Source of the DNA: Paenibacillus tepidiphilus
GTDB lineage: Bacteria > Bacillota > Bacilli > Paenibacillales > Paenibacillaceae
NCBI RefSeq assembly: GCF_008635795.1
Contig: NZ_VWRQ01000003.1
Span: 186,001 to 250,000, forward strand
Length of the DNA: 64,000 nucleotides
Direction of reading: 5' to 3'
The position numbers and the translations under genes were made by a program. Of the stretch, positions 54,201 through 62,140 are shown piece by piece. Under the pieces are notes generated by a model. The model did no database searches. It worked only from the letters and a program-made list of their open reading frames with translations, and was not told where the DNA came from. Positions within the stretch are counted from its first letter, which is position 1. Every line of letters begins with the position of its first letter.

Positions 54201-57200
54201 CCATTTCAGGCGTCCGTTTCATGTAAATCCCGACAACCTCATTACGTCCAATGCCCTTCCCCATCAGCAAATCAGCAATCAGGTTAGCTCGGTTATTGAG
54301 CTCTTTATATGTCAATGCCTGTTCTTTGTACAAGACCGCCAACTGGTCTGGAGTCCTGGCCACCTGTCTTTCAAACATTGCCTGAATCGTTGCTTCTTTC
54401 GTGTAAGGTGCTGCAGTGCGGTTAAACTCCTGAAGCTTCCTAGCATCCGCTTGACTTAGGATAGAGAAGCTCCCAATATGGCCATCAGGCAGCTTCACTG
54501 CATGCTGCGCGATATTCACATAATGCTCCGACATATTCCGGATAAATTCAATACCGAACAGGCTGCTATCAAACTCAATGCGAATATGAATCTTTCCATT
54601 CTCCTGAACTGCATTCAACTCAATATCAAAGGGGGTACTGCCTGATTTCACCGGATACCTGCTGCAATGAACATCTTCAAGCTCAGGCAGCGCCACTTCC
54701 GTACTTTGCAGCACAAATATCGTATTGAACAGTGGGTTGTGGCCTTTTCTGCTTGTTAAATCAAGCTTGTCTGCCAGCATCTCAAAGGGAAACTGCTGAT
54801 TCTCATAATCCTCCAGCAGCACTGCTTTCAGATCCGCCAATAATTGTCTGAATGTCATATTTCCGGCAATAAAACTCCTTACCGGCAGCATGTTAACAAA
54901 CATACCGACAGTGTCCCGGAACTCCGGCGCATTTCTTCCTGCAATAGGTATCCCTACAACAATGTCGCTTTGCCCGCTATAGCGGAATAATAGTGTTTTA
55001 TAAACGGCTAATAATATCATGAACAGTGAAGAATTCGTTTGGGCTGACAGCTGGTTTAACCGGCTGCTTAACTCTTCGTCCAGCTCAAAATGCACTGTCG
55101 TTTCATGGCTCACTTGCTCTCCCGCCGGAGGTCCGGATATTTCCAGCACAGGGGCACCGTCCTGAAATTTGTTTGTCCAGTACGCCTCCTTCTGTCGCAT
55201 CGCATCGGATGCTATGATTTGATTGTGCCAGCTTGTGAAATCACGATATCGGTATTTCAGTTCAGGCAACTCTTTCCCGCCATACAGATCGGCGAATTCC
55301 CTTGTCAATATGCTCATAGAAGCTCCATCGGTAATGATATGATGCATATCCAGGAGCAATACATGGCATGAGTTGTTCACGTGCACGATTCCAACACGCA
55401 TCAAGGGTGCAGTTTCAATATTGAATGGCCGGATAAAGGCACTGATGGTAGCCTCCAGCAGTTCTTCATTGTGCTGCATATATTCAATTTCTAACCCGGT
55501 TGTTTCTTCTATCCGTTGGACCGGTTCACCGTCTAACAAATGAATACTAGTCCTAAGGGCTTCATGTCTTGCCATTAAAGCACGGAAGGCATCTTCCACC
55601 CTGCTGAGGTTTAACTCCCCGTCCATTTGTAAGGCGACCGTTTGATTATATGCCGTGCTTTCCATTTGAGACTTCCAGTGGTAGTAAATTCTTCTCTGCG
55701 GTGAGGAGAGCTTATAGTAAGGCTTATCTTCAACACACTCAATTTCACCTGCTATCTGGGGCATATCCACGCTGCCAAGCTTTTGTTGCACATACTCCAC
55801 TAAGCTTGAAAAAGAATCCTGCTGATATATTTCACCGACCGACAGCTCTATCCCAAAATCCTTGGTGATATATGAGACCATCTCAAAGAGCTTTAGTGAA
55901 TGTCCGCCCAATGCAAAGAAATTATCTTCTTCTCCTACTTGTTCTACGGACAACACTCTTTTCCAAATCGTTTCCAGCTTCAAACCCGTCTCACTTTTCA
56001 TTGCAGGCTGTCTGTACATTATTATGGATGTATGCACAATCCGAAGTGCCAGCCGGTCAACTTTACCATTGGGCGTTAACGGGAATTCGGAAAGATGGAT
56101 ATATTTATAGGGAACCATGTATGAGGGCAGATGCTTCTTCACATATTCCCTTAGCTCGCTTTCCTGAATTCTCTTGTCAGTATAAGTGGTATAGTAGGCC
56201 TCCAGTCTCGGATTTTGATTCTCCGATTGCTCCAAGACCACTACGCATCCACTAATATCTGCAAGCTCATTAAGTACTGTTTCGATTTCCGCAACCTCTA
56301 CGCGGTGCCCGTGGATCTTGATCTGTTGATCTTTTCTTCCCAAGTACTCGATAGCTCCATCCGGCAGTAATCTTCCAAGATCTCCGCTTCTATAGATCAC
56401 TGTTCCATTCCCTGCATCCGTAAACTTTGCACTGTTCGCAGCATCATTCCAATAAGCAGGCACTATGTACTCACTTTGGTACACAAGCTCGCCTACCCCC
56501 AGAACCTCTGATTTCTGGCCTTTCTCATTCAACAGCTTGACTTCCAATCCCGGGATAAACCGCCCTATAGGCACCAGGCTTCTGGACATCTGCGATGATT
56601 TGCTGAGAAAATAAAAGGCAGCTGTTAACACCTCCGAGGCACCGAAGAAGTTGACAAACAAACACTCATCCGCGAAGTGTTTCTGATATATTTGAAAATC
56701 ATGTTTATTTACACCCTCCCCGCCCAATACGACCAATCGCATATCCGGAAAGCGTAGTTCAGCGGACTGATTTTGCAGTAAATATCGATAAACAGTGGGC
56801 ACTGAATGATAAATGGTCACTTTGTTCTTAATGAGCCAACGTACAACCTCTGTCTTGTCGGGGTGGTCCTTTAAATCATAAGGAAGCAATGTGCCGCCTG
56901 TCATAAGGGTGCTCAGAACATCGATGAATGCAACCGCATGGCTGTATGTTGTAAATAAAGCTATACGGTCATTCTCATTAATGTGCAGACTGTTAATATA
57001 TCCAGCTATGTAGAAGAGAACATTTTTGTTGATTTGTATGACACCTTTGGGATTACCTGTTGAACCGGACGTATACAGCAAGCACGCAATGTCATCAGCG
57101 CTCTTTGATGGTAGTGTCAGGTCTCTTTCATTATTCTGTTCCTCTAAGTCATCAATATTAATAATTACTAAGTCCAGCGGGCCTTTTCGGCTAAGCTCCT

Positions 57201-58947
57201 CTGCCGCCTCTTTACAAGCATTGTTAGTTACTATAACTGTTGAACCGGAATCTGCGATCATAAAGAGCAGCCGCTCGGAAGGAAAAGTATGGTCCAAGAA
57301 GACCACCGGTTCACCGGCCATTAACGCCGCTACGGTCCCATAAATCATTTCCGCCCCATGTCTGAACAGAAGGGCAACCGGAGTCGGAGATTCGCCCTGC
57401 TTACTTTGGTTCCATATGGCATGGGCGATGCGGGATGAACGTTTGTGCAATTCCTTATAGGTTGTCTTATATTCCCCTATCTCAATGGCTATTCGTTCCC
57501 CATACCGCTCCATACTATCATTCAGGTATTGTGCAATTGTTTTACCCTTGATGTCCTTTTCATTAATGCAGCGAAATGAAGCCTCTTGCTGCAGTTTAAT
57601 GGAAGGACTGTCCAGTCTTTCACTGCTCATCACCTGATATTCTTCAATTGAACATGCAGGGTTCTCTATTGCCTTCTCCAGTAACCGGATATACTCGCTC
57701 AGGATAAATTCAACGGTTTCTTTTTCAAATCGGTTACTGTGATAGTTCAGCACGACCTGAAGACCATCGAATGGATTTATTTGCAGAACCAGCGGATAAT
57801 TCGTGATCTCATGTATGGAATCGATTTGGATCCTGAGACTGTACTGCTCTTGATTCAATTGGCTTAAGGGGTAGTTCTCTACAATTACTAGGCTGTCGTA
57901 TAACCCATCCTGGGTGTTTACTTCAGCACATTCATTGATAAGTATGGGATCTGTAGATTCGAATGGAATCCTCCTGATCATTGAATTACTGGTTTCCTCT
58001 AGCAATTCAGACATACGGGTCCGGTTGGTAACCTTCATCCGCAGCGGTAGAGTGTTTACATAGATACCAACAGATTCTTCTATCCCTCTAATATGCGAAG
58101 GCCGTCCGGAAACCAATGACCCGAAGAGGACATCCTCTTCATTGCCGTTCTTATAAATAATGCAGCCCCAAAGTACATTCACGAATACACTTAATGTAAT
58201 CTGCCGCTGCCGTACAAAATGATTCACTTTATCCAAATATCCCTGTCCCAGGTCATAGCTGACTTGTCTAATCTCAATCTCGTTGCTCTGATTATTATCG
58301 AAGGGAAGAGTGGTTTTGCATGGATATCCTTTCAAATATTGATGCCAAAATGCTCTTAAAGGTACGGTATCCTGTTTCTTTTGCCACCGGATATATTCTT
58401 TAAACGCTGTATTCCCGTTGTTGGCAGGCAGTTGTTCTCCCTCAACCAATGAATGATATGCTTTTAAAAATCTCTGCAAGAGGATCCCCAGACTCCACCC
58501 GTCAAAGATAATATGATGGAAGCTTACAATCATATAAGAGGTATCATTAGCTGTTTTAAATAAAGCAATTGTCATCGGATGCTCCTGCAGGTTTAGCCCG
58601 GCCTGCAATAATTGCTGTTTCAGCTCTTCTAATGAGGCTTTAATTTCGTCTGGAGCATTAGCCGCACATTCGGCTATTTCAATCGGAATGGAATGATTTT
58701 TTTGAATTATTTGCACAGGCTTCTTCAAATTGCTCCACCTGAAAACCGTACGCAGCATTTCATAACATTGAACAGTATAATCCCAAGCAGCTTTAAAAGT
58801 AGAAAGATCAACATCCCCCCTGATCTCGAAGGATAACTGTTCATGATATAATCTGCTTTCCGGCTTATTCAAATAATGAAACAGCATACCTTCCTGAACA
58901 GTTGTCAAATTCAGGATGTCTTCTATATTCTGCTTATCCAGCATCAT
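51262..58947 (-). CDS. Non-ribosomal peptide synthetase, C-A-T-C-A(Ser)-T-C
   Basis: A 2561-residue synthetase. C1 (1-450, HHIIFDGWS at 145; the VQEGMLFHYL start resembles condensation domains that follow E domains), A1 (460-960, YTSGSTGNPKG at 632), T1 (GGHSLKL, 1019), C2 (HHIITDGAS, 1206), A2 (1530-2030, YTSGTTGNPKG at 1672), T2 (GGNSLKA, 2064), C3 (HHIIFDGIS, 2251 to the end). Hand alignment to GrsA gives A2 the code DVWHFSLVDK, the serine code of EntF. A1 reads about AVIHVGFTAK: it lacks Asp235, which holds the alpha-amino group, and its A5 motif is FGASE, not YGPTE. There is no thioesterase domain. AAGGAG precedes the ATG. Confidence 0.93.
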   Translation of the reverse strand: MMLDKQNIEDILNLTTVQEGMLFHYLNKPESRLYHEQLSFEIRGDVDLSTFKAAWDYTVQCYEMLRTVFRWSNLKKPVQIIQKNHSIPIEIAECAANAPDEIKASLEELKQQLLQAGLNLQEHPMTIALFKTANDTSYMIVSFHHIIFDGWSLGILLQRFLKAYHSLVEGEQLPANNGNTAFKEYIRWQKKQDTVPLRAFWHQYLKGYPCKTTLPFDNNQSNEIEIRQVSYDLGQGYLDKVNHFVRQRQITLSVFVNVLWGCIIYKNGNEEDVLFGSLVSGRPSHIRGIEESVGIYVNTLPLRMKVTNRTRMSELLEETSNSMIRRIPFESTDPILINECAEVNTQDGLYDSLVIVENYPLSQLNQEQYSLRIQIDSIHEITNYPLVLQINPFDGLQVVLNYHSNRFEKETVEFILSEYIRLLEKAIENPACSIEEYQVMSSERLDSPSIKLQQEASFRCINEKDIKGKTIAQYLNDSMERYGERIAIEIGEYKTTYKELHKRSSRIAHAIWNQSKQGESPTPVALLFRHGAEMIYGTVAALMAGEPVVFLDHTFPSERLLFMIADSGSTVIVTNNACKEAAEELSRKGPLDLVIINIDDLEEQNNERDLTLPSKSADDIACLLYTSGSTGNPKGVIQINKNVLFYIAGYINSLHINENDRIALFTTYSHAVAFIDVLSTLMTGGTLLPYDLKDHPDKTEVVRWLIKNKVTIYHSVPTVYRYLLQNQSAELRFPDMRLVVLGGEGVNKHDFQIYQKHFADECLFVNFFGASEVLTAAFYFLSKSSQMSRSLVPIGRFIPGLEVKLLNEKGQKSEVLGVGELVYQSEYIVPAYWNDAANSAKFTDAGNGTVIYRSGDLGRLLPDGAIEYLGRKDQQIKIHGHRVEVAEIETVLNELADISGCVVVLEQSENQNPRLEAYYTTYTDKRIQESELREYVKKHLPSYMVPYKYIHLSEFPLTPNGKVDRLALRIVHTSIIMYRQPAMKSETGLKLETIWKRVLSVEQVGEEDNFFALGGHSLKLFEMVSYITKDFGIELSVGEIYQQDSFSSLVEYVQQKLGSVDMPQIAGEIECVEDKPYYKLSSPQRRIYYHWKSQMESTAYNQTVALQMDGELNLSRVEDAFRALMARHEALRTSIHLLDGEPVQRIEETTGLEIEYMQHNEELLEATISAFIRPFNIETAPLMRVGIVHVNNSCHVLLLDMHHIITDGASMSILTREFADLYGGKELPELKYRYRDFTSWHNQIIASDAMRQKEAYWTNKFQDGAPVLEISGPPAGEQVSHETTVHFELDEELSSRLNQLSAQTNSSLFMILLAVYKTLLFRYSGQSDIVVGIPIAGRNAPEFRDTVGMFVNMLPVRSFIAGNMTFRQLLADLKAVLLEDYENQQFPFEMLADKLDLTSRKGHNPLFNTIFVLQSTEVALPELEDVHCSRYPVKSGSTPFDIELNAVQENGKIHIRIEFDSSLFGIEFIRNMSEHYVNIAQHAVKLPDGHIGSFSILSQADARKLQEFNRTAAPYTKEATIQAMFERQVARTPDQLAVLYKEQALTYKELNNRANLIADLLMGKGIGRNEVVGIYMKRTPEMVIAILGVLKAGGAYLPLSPDFPETKIKYMLEDSKAVAVLTESLLSDQINTGGTTICLDLLEWPSREYANPSLRSGPRDLAYVIYTSGTTGNPKGVMIEHHSVINRIEWMQKEFPVGEDHILLQKTPNIFDVSVWELLWWGWYGAKACILEQGEEKNAGQIVEAIFKHKVTTIHFVPSMLNAFLGYMEEHMEQVTKLSSLRNVFCSGEALDVTHVDRFNKVFHTLQAVVLCNLYGPTEATVDVSYYVCSRNGGESCIPIGQPISNNGLHILNEALAEQPVGIAGELCISGAGLARGYLNKPELTEKVFIDDPDPSRSRLYRTGDLARWLPDGKVQYLGRMDHQVKIRGYRIELDEIKMTLSKHYAVKESVVVDCMDEAGEKFICAYFIAVSSVTLTELARFMLRTLPDYMIPAAFVAIDSIPTTLNGKLDRKKLPEPVSNIETGNAYQAAENRIEEAFVEVWKQVLKLDSIGVYDDFFLLGGNSLKAMNFIAKLEREHGIDLNVSEVYRNPTIRELAKHIRWAKRNQELEFCRAEEGRYYPLSSAQKRIYLSNMVKSTHSSDNNTASVFMVEGELDFERMEQALHTMISRHDTLRTSFTMLHNEPVQEVHEHVSFVLEKEQAPLAELDTVIDRFIRPFDLSRVPLIRAKIIELGNYSYAFCLDAHHIIFDGISKGIFMKELILLYQQEAVPLPEYQYKDYAVWQSKYLETEALQNQRKYWLNEYAAPLRTEELLTDYPRPEILDFQGEAVLFEISSDMTCRLNEIARKDNASLFMVMLAVYSILLRQYSGQEEVVVGVPAFGRPFTELDNVIGMFVNTLALRCYPEGRKTFREFLQEVKNKALNAFENQDYQFDSLVKDLGIKPSPGRNALFDTMLAFQNAERSSMAMEGIQINPYPMKEKVTTFDIVLHVYEGEALECKLTYSTQLFRRTTMEQFTQSFVRIAALVSEEPDICIEDIRFSGVTDEPHEESEELVVEFDF

Positions 58948-59006
58948 AGAAATTACTCTCCTTCAATCAAGAGTACACGCCGCAATGATGAACTCAGCCT
59001 GTACGC

Positions 59007-60128
59007 TCAATACTTCAGACTATTTATGAAAGAACCCGCTAAATGCTTGAGCACAAACGGCAATGTCCGGCTAAGGCCCAGTTTTTCTCGGTAAAAATCT
59101 GTTATTGTCCCGACAATGCTCTCCAGCCAATCCATTGTTACTTCATTAACGAAGCCAAAACCATTGTTACTGTTCGTTAATACGGCCATTCCGCTTTGTT
59201 TCTTTGGAAGAAGCATAAAACGGGATACACCACCTATGTTAATACCGTCATGCATGACAATTTTAGTGGAATTTGTGATCGTGTAAATGTAATAGCCGAG
59301 CCCGTATGGGATGTCTCTCTGCACCCGTGAGTGCATGGCCTGTATTGATTCCCTGCTTACAACTTCTTCCCCGGCTTCATTATTTCCTGAACAGTTCATC
59401 TCCAGGAATGCGGCAAGATCCTTAATCGTCGTATATAATCCTGCCGCAGCACTTTCTTCATATGACCTATGCCGCAATGAATTTCCCCATATTCCGTACG
59501 GAACCGAAACCTTCTCCTGAACCGCTTGACTCCTTACGAAGCTGCTGTCCCTCATCCCCAGCGGAAACAGGATTTCAGCTTGCATATACTGGTGAAAGGG
59601 CTCTCGGGTAAGCTGCTCGACTAGCCGTTGCAGCAATGTATATCCTCCGCCCGTATAGATAAAGGACGTTCCAGGTTCATTGTTCAATGTTAAATTTCCG
59701 GTTGCACGCGGATTCAAGAAGACGGCTTCTTGAAATGCATTACTCGGCATACTGATTCCGTAATAATCCTCACGCATTAGTCCTGAAGTATGGTTTAAGA
59801 GCTGCCTTACAGTCACTTTGTTAAATTCATATTGCGAAGATTTCACCCTCAAGTCTGGCAAATAGGCAATGACAGGCGCATCTATATCTAGGAGGCCACG
59901 ATCATGCAGTCTCATCACTCCCCATGCCGTTAAGCTTTTGGCGATGGAGCCTGCTTGGAACAGGGTATCCGGCAGGACTGCCTGGTACTTCTTTCTATTC
60001 CGGTAACCGTAGCAGCGAACGAATACAGTCTGGCCCTCAGACACTAAAGCTACCGAAGCGCCAGGTATACGGTATTTTCGCATCAACCCCAAACATTTGG
60101 TGTCAAAATCTTGTAAGGAGGCATTCAT
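59007..60128 (-). CDS. S12-family (beta-lactamase-fold) serine hydrolase
   Basis: A 373-residue class C beta-lactamase/DD-peptidase-like protein. The S-x-x-K motif is SIAK (about residue 79); the Tyr motif is YTGGG and the third motif HDGINIG, a His-x-Gly replacing KTG. No signal peptide or membrane helix is visible, so it acts in the cytosol. Options are a penicillin-binding-protein-type thioesterase that releases the peptide in trans (as SurE does), a LovD-like acyltransferase, or a peptidase. The ATG at 60128 overlaps the carbamoyltransferase stop as ATGA and is preferred over 60173. Confidence 0.82.
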   Translation of the reverse strand: MNASLQDFDTKCLGLMRKYRIPGASVALVSEGQTVFVRCYGYRNRKKYQAVLPDTLFQAGSIAKSLTAWGVMRLHDRGLLDIDAPVIAYLPDLRVKSSQYEFNKVTVRQLLNHTSGLMREDYYGISMPSNAFQEAVFLNPRATGNLTLNNEPGTSFIYTGGGYTLLQRLVEQLTREPFHQYMQAEILFPLGMRDSSFVRSQAVQEKVSVPYGIWGNSLRHRSYEESAAAGLYTTIKDLAAFLEMNCSGNNEAGEEVVSRESIQAMHSRVQRDIPYGLGYYIYTITNSTKIVMHDGINIGGVSRFMLLPKKQSGMAVLTNSNNGFGFVNEVTMDWLESIVGTITDFYREKLGLSRTLPFVLKHLAGSFINSLKY

Positions 60129-62140
60129 ACTTTCGCGGCTTCCGGCTGCATAATAACCAGCCTTTTGTCCCAAAGTCCAAGCAGCTCAGACACAAGCTCT
60201 TCTGCCTTCCCGTCTTCTACATCCTTATCCTTGGACAAGATATCTTCTATGGTTTGTTTACCGTCAGTTTTGCCAAGGAACTCACTGCAGCGTTCAGAAA
60301 CAGTGATCTTCGCTTTATCGTCGTAATTAACGGTCAAGTAATGGCTTACTGTAGTATCCTCGGAATCTGTTTGTTGGGTAGACTTGTTTAACTCCACATA
60401 TTTGGGTATGGATACCGCCAGCCGGTAATAATCCTTTATATGGACTATCTTCTTCGAGATGATATAATCCCCCACAACCAAATAATGAAGCTTCGTCGTC
60501 AAGTAACAGACAATTGCATCCGCTACGGAATCCACAATTGGCTCTGCATGGTTGTTAAATGATGTATTCAAAAGAATATGAACTCCTGTACGCTGGGAAA
60601 ACTGATGAATAAGCTCCCAATACTTAGGGTTAGTCTGCTTGGATACAGTCTGAATTCTGGCAGTACCATCGACATGTGTGACAGCCCCAAGCAACTTCTG
60701 CTTCTCTTCCTTCACATCCAAGACGTAGTTCATAAATGAATATTGGGCATTGCAATCTGGGATTCGAAAATATTCAGCAAGATGTTCCTCCAGCACCGAT
60801 GGGGCAAATGGCCGGTACCCTTCGCGTTTCTTAACCATCTGGTTAATAATTTGCTTGTTCTCGGCCGGTCTTGGATCCGCCAAAATACTTCTGTTTCCCA
60901 ATGCTCTGGGACCAAATTCCGAGGCACCCTGCACCCATCCCAATATTTTGCCCGCTGCCAATAAGTCTGCAGTGTCTTCAATGATATTTTCCGACTTTTC
61001 AAATTCAATGAAGTCTTTCCATTTCTGCAATTCGGAATGAACCGAGCTATCACTACCTATATCAGGTCCCCAGTACACACTATCCATCTGCTTTGTTGAA
61101 CCGCGGCCGGTCTGCATTCGATTCCAAACTGAAAGCGCGGCCCCCAATACCGCTCCCGCATCATGTGCTGCAGGTTGTACGAATACCTCCTCAAACAATC
61201 CTGAGTATACAATTTTCCCGTTGGCAGAACAATTATGGGCGACTCCGCCTGCAAAGCAAAGCTTGCTGTGTCCTGTCTCGGCTTTATAATAGGACAGAAG
61301 ATGCATAATAATCTCTTCCAGCGTCGTTTGAATGCCCGCTGCCATGTCTTGATGAACTTTGGTAAAAGCTTCTCCCTTTCTTCTCGGTTTGGAAATACCG
61401 AACAAGATCGGATAGATGTCGTTGATAACGTATTTCCCCTCCGGCAGCAATTGAACGATTTTATTAAAATAGCGTTTATATTTCTGGGGATCCCCATAAG
61501 GTGCCAGTCCCATCACTTTGTACTCATCATTCGCTCCATAACCGAGATACCGTATAGATTGAATGTAAAAGTTACCAAGGCTCAGCGGCACCGGTATTGT
61601 GTACAAGGTTTCTGATTTTCCGTTTCTCCTGCTCTGAACCATGCCGGCACTGTCATCCCCCATGCCATCCGTAACCAGAACAAGACAATCATCAAAACCC
61701 GACATAGCATGGGCACTCTCTGCATGCGCCTCATTGTGTGATACAAAAATCAGCTTGCTGTCATCGACATGCTGGCCAAGCGCCTCATATAACATGCGCT
61801 TGATATAATACCGCAAATCGTAAAAGTCAGGTTGAAGGGGATTATTCAAAAATTGCTCCTGCAGATTCAAGTTAATGCTAAATTCCTTATAATTAACGGC
61901 TATGTAATCAATGTCGTCCAGAGTCAGCCCATTGCTGCCCAGACAATACCGGACAGCTTGAATAGGCGACTTATTGGAATGTTTAATCCGGTCCAAACGC
62001 TCCTGTTCAACAGCAGCAATCACCTTTCCGTCGGTTATTAGAACCGCAGCGGAATCATGCCCTGAACCGGATATACCTAACTGGTGAAACATATTTTCAT
62101 GCGGTAAGGCAACAGAAGCGGAGATGCCTAATATATTCAT
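60125..62140 (-). CDS. NodU/CmcH-type carbamoyltransferase with extra C-terminal domain
   Basis: A 671-residue protein. The N-terminal Kae1-like domain has LGISGSGHDSAAVLITDGKV and the metal-binding His pair in VSHNEAHAESAHAM; the C-terminal YrdC-like part includes FGPRALGNRSILADPR and LLNTSFNNHAEPIVDS. The enzyme makes carbamoyl-AMP from carbamoyl phosphate and ATP and carbamoylates a hydroxyl, as in ansamycins and cephamycins. Residues about 600-671 are an added small helical domain (TDGKQTIEDIL, ELVSELLGLWDKRLVIM) that resembles PqqD. AAAGGAG precedes the ATG, which overlaps the NRPS stop (ATGA). Confidence 0.9.
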   Translation of the reverse strand: MNILGISASVALPHENMFHQLGISGSGHDSAAVLITDGKVIAAVEQERLDRIKHSNKSPIQAVRYCLGSNGLTLDDIDYIAVNYKEFSINLNLQEQFLNNPLQPDFYDLRYYIKRMLYEALGQHVDDSKLIFVSHNEAHAESAHAMSGFDDCLVLVTDGMGDDSAGMVQSRRNGKSETLYTIPVPLSLGNFYIQSIRYLGYGANDEYKVMGLAPYGDPQKYKRYFNKIVQLLPEGKYVINDIYPILFGISKPRRKGEAFTKVHQDMAAGIQTTLEEIIMHLLSYYKAETGHSKLCFAGGVAHNCSANGKIVYSGLFEEVFVQPAAHDAGAVLGAALSVWNRMQTGRGSTKQMDSVYWGPDIGSDSSVHSELQKWKDFIEFEKSENIIEDTADLLAAGKILGWVQGASEFGPRALGNRSILADPRPAENKQIINQMVKKREGYRPFAPSVLEEHLAEYFRIPDCNAQYSFMNYVLDVKEEKQKLLGAVTHVDGTARIQTVSKQTNPKYWELIHQFSQRTGVHILLNTSFNNHAEPIVDSVADAIVCYLTTKLHYLVVGDYIISKKIVHIKDYYRLAVSIPKYVELNKSTQQTDSEDTTVSHYLTVNYDDKAKITVSERCSEFLGKTDGKQTIEDILSKDKDVEDGKAEELVSELLGLWDKRLVIMQPEAAKV

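Noticed and set aside
59007..60128. Antibiotic-resistance beta-lactamase
   Set aside because: No signal peptide, KTG replaced by HDG, and embedded in a biosynthetic operon; a biosynthetic role is more likely.
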